13,283 bases of DNA from Acanthaster planci. Taxonomy: Eukaryota; Echinodermata; Asteroidea; Valvatida; Acanthasteridae. The notes under the pieces are model-generated. The model made no database searches, was not told where the DNA came from, and saw nothing but the letters and a program-made list of their open reading frames with translations. Where the stretch lies: positions 108,705 to 121,987 of the forward strand of contig NW_019091544.1 in assembly GCF_001949145.1 (NCBI RefSeq), in the 5' to 3' direction. Made by a program: the position numbers and the translations under genes. Positions 1 through 8,400 of the stretch are shown here, piece after piece (position 1 is the first letter of the stretch; each line of letters starts with the position of its first letter).

Positions 1-342
1 AGATTGCAAATTTATGATTCACAATTTGAACATGAAAACATGCAACCTGGACCATGTGTTCCTGGATTTACATCAAAGAAAAAGCGGCCTCACTTGTCCA
101 GAAATGCTTGGTCAGTTTTTAATGTTTGAAAAAGTGCACCATTCAGTTCACGTTTGCAGCTCAAAAAAGATGTCAAATAATCCTCCTACATGGAAGAAGA
201 GTACAGAGAGACACAAAGAGTGATTTTAAGAAAAATTCATTTCCTAGTTCCTTTAGAGAATATTGCATCACGATGCCAGATTTTTAATTTATCATCTCAG
301 TAAAAGTTAGATCCTGTAGAAATATTGAAGAGATATGAATCA

Positions 343-1107
343 TGGACAGGAAACATTCCCAATTTTGTTAGACAAGACAACATTTTCTTGCCTCTCTATA
401 GCATTTGTACCTGACCAATATTTGAGAGAATCAGGATACTTCATTTTGTCCAACTGGATTCAAATCACATGCCAACTTAAGTCACAGGGTAAATGGCTGT
501 TGTTGTTAAGGTTTTTGTGAACGATTAAAAGTAATTTATGTGTTGAATTTATGTCATTGCCAAGGACTGAGGCACGAACATCAATCCCATTTAACATACA
601 TGTAAACATGTTGGATATTAAAGTAAAATCTTTCATGTTCTCAGGCTTCTGATTCTAACACTACATGATGTTAGTAGTTCATAACCACATTTTTTTTCCT
701 GCCATAAATTTTAAGTCAGTGAAGAAACCTTCTCTGTAGAGATTTGTACGTTCATGAAGAGTTTGAGAAGTTGCTTTGTAATGAGCAAGTACACGTTCAT
801 GTATTAGAGAATTTGTTGGATGAATTAGTGAAGCACATTTGTGATTTTTGATGCGTTGAGAAGAGTTATTTGTATTTTAGAAGTTCTTGATGTTTTGAGC
901 AGCCTGAAGTATTTCAGAAGTTTGATTTGCACAGATGGGTGTAGTTGCCACTTTTTTATAGTTTAATGTTGAAAGTTTAATAAATTCTTCAAATGGAAAT
1001 TCTTGTACGTATGATTTTTATGTCAAGATCTCTTCAAATGTTTTCCTTACTCTGGTCATGCTGGTTTGCTTTAGGATCATGCTACTTCTGGGTTGTGAAA
1101 ATGACAG
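343..1107 (-). pseudogene. Decayed coding frame, family not recognised
   Basis: One minus-strand frame stays largely open for about 255 codons. It is interrupted by stops whose plus-strand positions are 1018-1020, 877-879, 679-681, 661-663, 655-657 and 460-462. At the window's base composition, random sequence should give roughly 17 stops (my estimate), so six suggests a once-coding stretch. The longest clean segments are 682-876 (65 codons, with LIHPTNSLIHERVLAHYK and a lysine-ended GFFTDLKFMAGKK) and 463-654 (64 codons, with NGIDVRASVLGNDINS). No start codon, splice site or catalytic motif is convincing. It may be a decayed transposon ORF or a dead cellular gene, and the direction is inferred only from stop density. 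No frameshift is needed over this span, which argues against pure chance, but there is no homology evidence. Confidence 0.35.
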
Positions 1108-1293
1108 CTATGTATCTGGGACTGATATACAATAAATTTAACGACATCTACATCTATGTTGTTCACAATATCACGTAAACAAGTTTGTTAAAAGATCAGT
1201 ATTTATTACGATGTCCATGTAAGCCATAACTCAATAATGTCCCCTGTGTTTTGTTTCTTTTTGGTTACAATTTCTTTGCTGATTGACACCAGG

Positions 1294-1303
1294 AATAAAT
1301 AAA
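1294..1303 (+). promoter_or_regulatory. Tandem poly(A) signal hexamers
   Basis: Two overlapping AATAAA hexamers lie at 1294-1299 and 1298-1303. They could end a plus-strand transcript entering from the left, but no plus-strand gene is visible in 1-1290. In AT-rich DNA single hexamers are common; the overlap makes this pair slightly better than background. Confidence 0.25.
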
Positions 1304-1373
1304 ACGGAATCAAGCCACAGTTGCCTCGAGTCCATTTTTTTGGTCTGGTTTTTCACCTCCCATCCTTATTTTA

Positions 1374-1432
1374 ATTGGTGAATGGATCTCCACCCTCCAG
1401 ACAACTGCAAAAGGGATGGACCGCTATATAAA
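1374..1432 (+). promoter_or_regulatory. CCAAT/TATA promoter-like region
   Basis: An ATTGG (inverted CCAAT box) at 1374-1378 is followed 47 bp later by TATATAAA at 1425-1432, in a locally GC-richer stretch. A TATA box here would place transcription start near 1455-1465. Downstream on the same strand are the decayed ORF (1877-2198), the short ORF (2256-2360) and the intact ORF (2452-3096), ending in an AATAAA at 3096-3101. This spacing makes a self-contained transcription unit plausible. The first ATG downstream (near 1481) opens only a six-codon frame. Confidence 0.4.
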
Positions 1433-1570
1433 CATCGCAGGTCTTTTGACCAAGGGCTGGACGAGAACGACGTGGTTCGAAATGACTAGCGAGCTCGCTT
1501 GAAGTGGCATTTGCGGAACGTGAAATACTCCAAACTGGTCATAAAAACAGAGCCGACTGTGTCTCACGGT

Positions 1571-1603
1571 TTGTTGTAAGCTTGTTGTAAGCTTGCTGCA
1601 ACA
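1571..1603 (+). repeat. 11-bp direct repeat, two exact copies plus a variant
   Basis: TTGTTGTAAGC occurs at 1571-1581 and again immediately at 1582-1592, followed by the related TTGCTGCAACA. It sits about 140 bp downstream of the TATA box and upstream of the broken ORFs. It could be a binding-site iteration or a small slippage duplication; nothing in the sequence decides. Confidence 0.5.
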
Positions 1604-1876
1604 ACACTGTTATAACTACAAGCAACACAACTCAAAAGCTGAGCAAGCCGAAACTACTAGCCGACAGTTCGCTTAGCGACGTTTCTTATTTGTTATAAGT
1701 AAAAAAACAAATGTTACCTATCTAACAGTACGCAGATCTTTTGCGCAAATTGTTATTGCACTAAATTTAACGTAGTACACCTGCGAGTGTCTGCGATTTG
1801 AAACCGCATTCAACAAATTTTAAAAAGTTGCGCAAGGTATAGTTAATAAACAAGAAGTATATATTATTATTTAAGA

Positions 1877-2198
1877 ATGGACAATATAGGGACAATTTTA
1901 AACTTGTGTAAAACGACACCCCCGGGCCGTTCAATGATCTTTTAAGCACGGTAGTTGCTTCTGGTGACTCTAAAAATACTTTGGTAAAGAGTATAACGTT
2001 CAAGAAACCGTAGCTTTAGACCTCACCGTGCAAGAAAAGCTTTTGCAGCATTATGAACTTAAGTTTAGCAGAGAAATTGTGACCATGGTGGGCGAGAGTT
2101 TATTGAGTCTTTACTAGTGTTATAGTCTATTGGATGTAGCTTTACCAATTGAGCTTTTGGGCTATAACATTATGCTAGACTTTTGTTGCCAACATTGA
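1877..2198 (+). pseudogene. Broken coding stretch ahead of the 214-aa ORF
   Basis: Protein-like sequence runs along the plus strand in three successive frames. An ATG at 1877 opens 22 codons. An overlapping frame (1912-2010) includes GPFNDLLSTVVASGDSKN. A third frame from 1974 has 47 codons (with YELKFSREIVTMVGESLLSL), then a TAG at 2115-2117, then 26 more codons to a TGA at 2196-2198. The pattern fits an ORF disrupted by two frameshifts and one nonsense change. I do not recognise the family. Position between a TATA box and two further plus-strand ORFs suggests it was the first ORF of a compact unit. Alternatively these are unrelated short frames in AT-rich DNA. Confidence 0.35.
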
Positions 2199-2255
2199 TC
2201 ACTACAAAACATCTTAGTTTCAACAAAAAATTGGTATTATTAAAAACAATTTTTA

Positions 2256-2360
2256 ATGGAGGAAACACAAGAGCAACAACAACCGGCACAAGTGACCGCG
2301 AGCAGGACTGAGGCCTCAGCGAGAATCAACAATCCTAAACGAGGATTCACTCATTGGTGA
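2256..2360 (+). CDS. Short 34-codon ORF, unrecognised
   Basis: The ATG at 2256 has a purine at +4 and opens 34 codons: a glutamine-rich, polar N-terminus followed by a basic/aromatic end (NNPKRGFTHW) before a TGA at 2358-2360. The same frame reopens for nine codons to a TAA. The next ORF lies just downstream in another frame (open from 2395). It may be the truncated start of a larger protein whose continuation was lost by frameshift, or an upstream ORF of the 214-codon gene. No family recognised. Confidence 0.25.
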   Translation: MEETQEQQQPAQVTASRTEASARINNPKRGFTHW

Positions 2361-2451
2361 AATACTCCAACCCAGCAGAGAATGTTTTAATTGAGTAATA
2401 AACCATTTAATTAACGGAAATGAAAGGGAAAAGTTTGACGAAACAAAGCTC

Positions 2452-3096
2452 ATGATTAAAACAGAACTTGAATTAATAAAACTACCAAAAAATAAACTAG
2501 TCCAATTTGCTATAGTGATAAGGGAACAAAATGATAAACAATTTTTTACTGCATGCAGCTTGGTGGTTTCACTGCGAGACAGAGGGAAATTCATCACAGA
2601 AGGTAGAAGACAAGCTTTAGAATTTATGCAAGATGGATTTAACAGAAATAACCAAGACAAAAGAATTACCACCATCAGGGCAGCGACGCCGTTGCCACTG
2701 GGTAAAAGAGGACAAATCATTGTTCCACCCGGTTTCTACGGCGTGGATTGGTTTGATTTCATGTTAAACTCCATACCCGGTGTCAGTTTCAAAGTACACC
2801 GCGAAAGTAAAAACGTCGTGTTAATTGTGACTGACATAATAGGGGGAAGGACACGGACGGAGTTGCAACTCTGGCACTTCAAAGTGTTCGATGAGCATTG
2901 CCGCCCGGTAAGACTAACAATACCAAACATTCCCAAAATGCCTGATTACTGCCTGCAGCTTAACCGTACAAGTGAGGCCAGTAATATCCTAGCAGTATTT
3001 GTGGTGTTTTCTTTGCAATTAACTACAACTTATCGCCGTGGCCAGGAAATAGAGAGCGAAAAATCTTTAACAATAGATCTACTTTTGCCATCGTGA
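2452..3096 (+). CDS. Intact 214-aa ORF, unrecognised; possibly viral or TE-derived
   Basis: This is the longest clean reading frame in the window. The frame is open from 2395, so up to 19 codons could precede the first ATG at 2452, or an upstream part is lost. No signal peptide or membrane segment is evident. The N-terminal third is helical and charged; residues 88-93 (QIIVPP) lead into GFYGVDWFDF, an amphipathic helix and alternating beta-type strands. The C-terminal half (LTIPNIPKMP, LAVFVVFSLQL, SLTIDLLLP) is strand-rich. A proline-glycine-aromatic turn followed by helix and two strands is reminiscent of virion structural proteins of Polinton/adintovirus-like elements, but that is pattern inference, not homology. 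The TGA stop (3094-3096) shares its last base with AATAAA at 3096-3101, an economy typical of viruses and transposons. Single-exon structure contrasts with the intron-split gene further right. The family is unknown. Confidence 0.5.
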   Translation: MIKTELELIKLPKNKLVQFAIVIREQNDKQFFTACSLVVSLRDRGKFITEGRRQALEFMQDGFNRNNQDKRITTIRAATPLPLGKRGQIIVPPGFYGVDWFDFMLNSIPGVSFKVHRESKNVVLIVTDIIGGRTRTELQLWHFKVFDEHCRPVRLTIPNIPKMPDYCLQLNRTSEASNILAVFVVFSLQLTTTYRRGQEIESEKSLTIDLLLPS

Positions 3097-3101
3097 ATAA
3101 A
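3096..3101 (+). terminator. Poly(A) signal overlapping the stop codon
   Basis: AATAAA begins at the last base of the TGA that ends the 214-codon ORF. A T-rich stretch follows directly (CTTTTGTTATTATG). It is the natural 3' end of the plus-strand cassette that starts near 1425. Confidence 0.45.
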
Positions 3102-3294
3102 CCTTTTGTTATTATGACACGCTGTTCCATTCTCCATGCATTTGGAGAATTTGGCTTAGACTAGCCACCAACATGGCTACCACCACTGGACAGTTTAGTT
3201 CATAACAAACAAAATGCACTATTTCATAACAAGGAGTGATCATGAGATCTCATAAATTACCTTTCTGTCTAAATGCTGTAATGAAAATGGTTCA

Positions 3295-3355
3295 AATAAA
3301 CACAATAGCTTTTAAACAACGTGGCTATTTATTCCCAAAATTACTCCAGAATAAA
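3295..3355. promoter_or_regulatory. Poly(A) hexamers in both orientations
   Basis: AATAAA is present on the plus strand at 3295-3300 and 3350-3355, and TTTATT (AATAAA on the minus strand) at 3328-3333. The arrangement could mark convergent transcript ends, but no minus-strand gene to the right is supported, so it may be background of AT-rich sequence. Confidence 0.25.
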
Positions 3356-3408
3356 TGCATTCGATAAGGACAGTGACTGCACATGAACACTTTGGGTACA
3401 CAGCCTAA

Positions 3409-4041
3409 TACAATAAACGTGCATGCATTAAATTTGATGTTGTCTTATCATACCAAGAACCAACGATGGCAAGAATATATAACTTCCTGTACTGCAGTAC
3501 ACAACTTTTAAGGATGCAGATCACCAGCGAAAAATTGCGGCTTTTTGATCCTGGGGTTCAAAGGGTGCCTATGGTTGTGAAACAGGTGGTGCACAGCAAG
3601 CATTCGCTGCACTCTGGTTATGGACATACATGTACTAGGCACGCCAGAAGGCGGTAAATGGCCACATGTTATGGCCCTCCTTCTGTGTCCTTCCTCCATG
3701 ATCTACCCAAAGGCACATTGATCCCCAATGTTATCTATAAAGACAATTACAACATGAATCCCTTTGAAATATTGTTTATTCACTGCTGGCAGTTGAACAC
3801 CAGCAACAATTATCACAATTTGCGTTTTGCGCAGCGAGGGATACATGTTGAATTAAAGGGGTCAGCTCCATGGTCAGACACAGCAAAAAGACTTAAAATC
3901 GAAAATATAACTAGCTTGAAGTTTTCCTCAAGAAGATTAAGCTACTCAGGGAGAAAATCAAAATGCACGGAAATACAAAACTTCAAGAAATTAAAAACAA
4001 CCAAGAAATTGGGACAGGGCAAAAAAAAAAATCCAAATTAA
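3409..4041 (+). pseudogene. Open frame broken by one stop, unrecognised
   Basis: A single plus-strand frame is open from 3409 to 4038 except for a TAA at 3655-3657: about 210 codons with one stop where around 14 would be expected by chance (my estimate). An ATG at 3466 starts the first part (63 codons). An ATG directly after the stop (3658) starts the second (127 codons), which contains YGPPSVSFLHDLPKGTLIPN near its start and ends in a lysine/asparagine-rich tail encoded by an A-rich tract. No domain or family recognised. It could be a decayed element next to the 1370-3101 cassette, two small ORFs, or chance. Its A-rich 3' end is compatible with a retroposed insertion. Confidence 0.35.
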
Positions 4042-4135
4042 TTTAACATCTCCCCAACGCAAACCCGTGCTTAGAAATAGTTGTTCGCAGTATCCGCTGT
4101 AATATCTGACTCAAACCAGCCAGACCTCACTGGCA

Positions 4136-4212
4136 ACGTCTGTGGTTTAGTGGTTAAGATGCCTGCACTAGTATGCAAGAAGTCATGAGTTTGAGTTTTT
4201 TCACAAACTTTC
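4136..4212 (+). mobile_element. tRNA-derived SINE head
   Basis: TGGTTTAGTGG at 4143-4153 matches the RNA polymerase III A box. A degenerate B box (AGTTTGAGTTT, 4188-4198) follows at the usual spacing of about 34 bp. GTCTGTG near 4138 can pair at six of seven positions with CACAAAC near 4202, as an acceptor stem would. The B box has lost the C of GGTTCGA and the trailing CC, so this is not a functional tRNA; it looks like an aged SINE copy. The downstream body may run to about 4240, where a near-perfect palindrome (AACACTG 4218-4224, CAGTGTT 4231-4237) lies, but I see no clear poly(A) tail or target duplication. Confidence 0.5.
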
Positions 4213-4241
4213 AGGGAAACACTGAGTATACAGTGTTACCA

Positions 4242-5317
4242 TACAGGGCCAAAAAAATATCCAAAATTAAACCGAGAAATTGAACAAGAAGTTCCAGACT
4301 GATAGAAAGCAAAAGTTATCGCGAGGGAAATATTAAAGGAAAAAAGGATCTTATGAAAAACTTGGCGAATAACCTTTAGGTGTATTAAAAGTCGCTGAGT
4401 TGTTGAAGGCAGTGAGCCCCCCAATGGCTCTGCCAGGGCTGCCCTGATACAGTATAAGAACTACCCCTATCCTCTCCTAGAACTCTGTGCCAAAAGTTAC
4501 ATGTATCTGCAGCTGGCCATTAAAAAGTTAGTGCAGGTAGAGCCGCATCTATTTTTAGAAATATTATAATTACCGCGTACTGTGATGCACCTCACTATGT
4601 TCTTTTATGTTGCTTTTAAATTAATGAGGCATATTACCTTATGTTTTACTATTTTTTTTACCGCTGCTAGTAATCGCCATGCAGGGATTGTTTTGGAAGT
4701 TGGTTTTAACCCAAGGTTACGACAAATTTATTTCCATTTCAGAGATGATTTTCATTTTAGAGATGTGCTTTCTTCTTCCCTTTGGCTAGTGAACCACCAG
4801 GAGGTACATGAGCACACCATATGGAAAAAAAAAAGAAAAACAAGGTGTTAAAACCAACTAATTTTAAAAACAAATTTTTAAAACATGCAACAATAACAAA
4901 AATATTGAATGATAAAAACAAAGTAAATACAGAATTTGTCACAGCACAGTGCGTCGCCTGTGAGAGTCAGAAAGAGGAACATTGCTGGTACCTTAGAACT
5001 TGTTGCTGGTTTTTCATATTTTGCATGAGTGAAGTGAAAGTACCAGCAGATTGTCAAGGCCTTGGCTAGTAGGTGGCAACTTGTTTCCTCATATAAAATA
5101 AGAGATTTAAAATGTTAAATTTTAAACATTATTTCCAGGTTGGTACCAAGTGGATATTTCATACATATTTTTAAAAACATTTTTTGCTGAGTAGGTACCC
5201 AGTAAAAATAGGCAAGGTCTAAACCCGGTATATTCCCCCTACTCCTAGTTACTCGGAATCCCAGTTTGCATTATTTACCTTTTTGGACTTTTAATTTAAT
5301 TTTGAATTTTCTAACAG
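4242..5317. other. No gene seen; possible upstream intron of the PX gene
   Basis: AT-rich sequence with homopolymer A and T runs (for example around 4824-4840). No coding exon that would supply the missing N-terminus of the PX protein could be supported. The next exon needs a donor leaving two bases of a codon, and no ATG-led short exon with a good GT donor in that phase is evident. The last 40 bases are T-rich and end in CTAACAG, the acceptor of the next exon. Confidence 0.4.
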
Positions 5318-5480
5318 GGAAATCAAGAACAAAGAAACAGGACTGGATATCTTTGTTCCAGAATATCGCGAAGTCAGTGGAATGTTGATGAGTCATGAAG
5401 AATATCATGTGATAGTCATCACCAACTTGCCTTACTTCAAAACAATCAAAAACAAAATGGACAATAATGTACAGTTCATG
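5318..5480 (+). CDS. HS1BP3: HS1BP3-like exon: N-terminal half of PX domain
   Basis: The acceptor is a T-rich tract ending CTAACAG at 5317, and the donor GTATGT starts at 5481. The exon begins with the last base of a split codon and then reads 54 codons, from EIKNKETGLDIFVPEY to NNVQFM, ending in phase 0. It encodes the first PX beta strands and the loop between them (EYHVIVITNLPYF, then a KTIKNK basic stretch). No start codon fits at its 5' end, so an upstream coding exon must exist. Confidence 0.85.
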
Positions 5481-8400
5481 GTATGTATAATATTTAACTT
5501 GGAAAGTGATGTTCTTGGCTCTAAAAGTCAAAAGAGCGTAAGCTTATACAGTTGTTGAAACGTTGTAAACAGTAGGAGGTGAGCGTAAATTCAAAAGTAC
5601 TGAAACTAACACGGAGGTTTTATATGAGAACTCAGCACTCATATTTTTCTTGACATAAAGTCATCAGACCATCAGACTAGGTAACATAAAATTCACTCAC
5701 TAAAACTAACATCATAAATTCACCGCCGGCTGCTTTGTTACAAATATATGTATATAATGAACGGATAATACAAGCAAAGACAAACTACATTTAGTTGTAG
5801 AGGTTTGTGAGTGTGTGGTTCTGAAAACAACAAGTGCGTGTTCAACATTTCAGTCAGTATGCTCTGTCTCTCATTAGGAGACTGCAGAGGTTCCCATGAT
5901 GAAGTTGTTATATTGTTTCAGTAGGCGGTGAGGTGTGAAGAAGATCCAACCACTCGAGGAGTACAGATACAATAGAAGCAGTTTCACCATGGGAACCTCT
6001 GTAGTCTCCTGATGAAGGACAGAGCATACTGTCCAAAACATTGAGTACCCGCTTGTGGTTTTTTTTTCAGAACCACGCACTCACAAAAGAGAGATCCTTG
6101 CGTGGTGCTACTGCAAACCTCTACAACTAACTTACTACCTTCACCATGAAAAGCTTAAAGCTCACAGACTACATTGCTGGACTTGTTATAAGTTATATGC
6201 AAGATCAACATTTTACCGAACACAGTTGAGCCATTCAGTTGAAATTGTGAACCCTGGAACTTTTAGGAATCCTTTTTCAAAACCCTCTCCATTGAAGAGA
6301 GACTCAGAGGTAATACATGACACATATTCATCTTGGACAGATTGAGAATGTTTGTCCGTCTTTCTCCCTTTCATTAGGTTGTCAAAAGATACGGTGATTT
6401 TGAAGCACTGCATAAAACCCTAAGTGAGCGCTTTCCTGCAACAATCTTCCCCGATCTGCCACGCAAAGTTTTGCTTGTGAAGGATAGCACACCTCAGCAG
6501 AGGCGACAGTGTTTTGATAACCTGATGCGCTTCATTGCCTCAAACAAGAAAGTCTGTTGTAGTAATCCTGTGCTGACATTCCTTGGTAAGAAGAACCGAT
6601 ATTGAGTGTAAAGAGTTGTTCAAAACCACTGGTAATAAGAAAATCATGGTTTATATAGATTTGTTATTTTAAAACGTATTTGGAAAGCATACGTATCTAT
6701 TAATATTTGTGTTGAAGGCACTTTATTGTTATTCCTGCCCATTGAGCCCATAAACATCGGGTATGGTGGCTGTTATCTGGGTCAAAGCAACATAAGGCAA
6801 TACCAAGTATCTAAATTGGTTGTTTTATGGCCATTTCTACTCACCTGCGAGCCGCAATGCATGTAGCAATAGCTTAACATTAGTTTTCTGTCGTTGACTC
6901 TTTCCAATGTATATGTATATCCGTAGCCAAAGAGCTGGGGGGGCATCTGCACTCTTCGTTGTATTTGTAGTGTTTCTGATATCACCACAGTGCATTTTTT
7001 TTCAGGAGCTGAGCCTTCAGGAGATTTTAGGGTAACTCTTTGTGGTCATTTTGACTCCAGTTTTATGAAAATCGCATCTACCGTTCTTGCAGCAACTTGT
7101 ATATATATTTCCAAGGCAGGTCAGCAAAAAAGTATACTTTTCCACTTGGTGTTCAATGCAGTGCATCTAGGCATGCACTGCAAATGATTGTAACAATAAA
7201 ACCATACATCTGAGTGAGTTCAAACTTCACATTCATAATGCTAACGAGTGTCTTTACATGTATGCCAAGTTTAAAAGAAACATCAAATTCTTATGTATGT
7301 GTGAAGGCCAAAGTAGCCCAGCTATTCAAGGGTTAAAATTGTCTCAGTCGAAGCACCATCCCCTTTTGAGTAAAGAGTTCAAAATGTGTTTTATATTTCA
7401 AATAGGAGTTAAGCCAGAAATGATTCAGAAAGTTGAAGGAGAAGATGAAGAAAAGGACTCAAAAGAAGAGACCACAGATGGTAAGGAGTTGCCACAAGGA
7501 CTACCAAAGAGAAGAAGTAAACTGCTCAGGTATGCTGCTTGGTACATCTTAGGAGGATTGAACTGGATGGATTGATTGTATAAGGGATCTCATAACTTGA
7601 TTCAACATGAAGGATGGGACATACGAAAAAAGTTCCAAATCTATTTACAGAATTTTCCCAAATATTTAAACGGAACGGCCCCTTGTAGACGTTTGACATT
7701 TTGATTGATGCAATTTGGCATTCATTTTACTTGTAAATGATGCCTGTAAAATACAAAGGAACACCATAAATTTATCACTGGAAATTTGTGTCAATCATTT
7801 AAATGTACATTGTTCACAATTTGTTTAAAGTTTTCAGTGACACCATCGTAAGGATGGGACATTCCATGTTTAAAAGTTTATGGTATGGGAAAGTTTTCTA
7901 AATAAGGAAGGACTCTACTTAACCCATATCCTCCAGGTATTTGGGAAAAAACATATTGAAATTGGAGGATTTAGGGCCATTGGAACAAGAATCCAAAAAA
8001 CGTATTGAAATTAGAGGATTTAAGGCCATTGGAACAAGAATCAAAAAAACGTATTGAAATTGGAGGATTTAGGGCCATTGGAACAAGAATCCAAAATGCG
8101 TATTGAAATTGGAGGATTTAGGGCCATTGCCACAAGAATCCAAAAACGTATTGAAATTGGAGGATTTAGGGCTATTGGAACAAGAATCGATTATCATCAA
8201 GATAGAATGGAATGCTGTGATTTGTGGTGGTACATGTACTTTCTATGACATGTGGGTGGAGTAGAATTTTGAAAAATGCTACAAGCAAAGTTTTTATTCA
8301 TGCCCTCTCAGAACTAGTGATTTGAAATTGGTCTTGTCTCTGATGTTTACATGTAGTTCCGGGAGCCAACAATCCAGCTTATTTAGTGACGAGCCAGAAG

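Noticed and set aside
1520-2370. 14-bp word GTGAAATACTCCAA repeated at 1520-1533 and 2357-2370, possibly marking element ends
   Set aside because: One 14-bp match in 13 kb is close to chance expectation and the flanks do not extend the match.
2316-2720. 134-codon minus-strand ORF
   Set aside because: It lies antisense to the intact 214-codon ORF and its composition looks like a shadow frame; no supporting promoter or motif.
5022-5069. Short ATG-led frame (MSEVKVPADCQGLG) as the missing first exon of the PX gene
   Set aside because: No GT donor leaves the two codon bases required by exon 5318-5480.
8054-8248. Apparent protein repeat (IEIGGFRAI) across the 49-bp units
   Set aside because: The period is 49 bp, so the frame shifts between most copies; it is a DNA minisatellite inside an intron, not a coding repeat.
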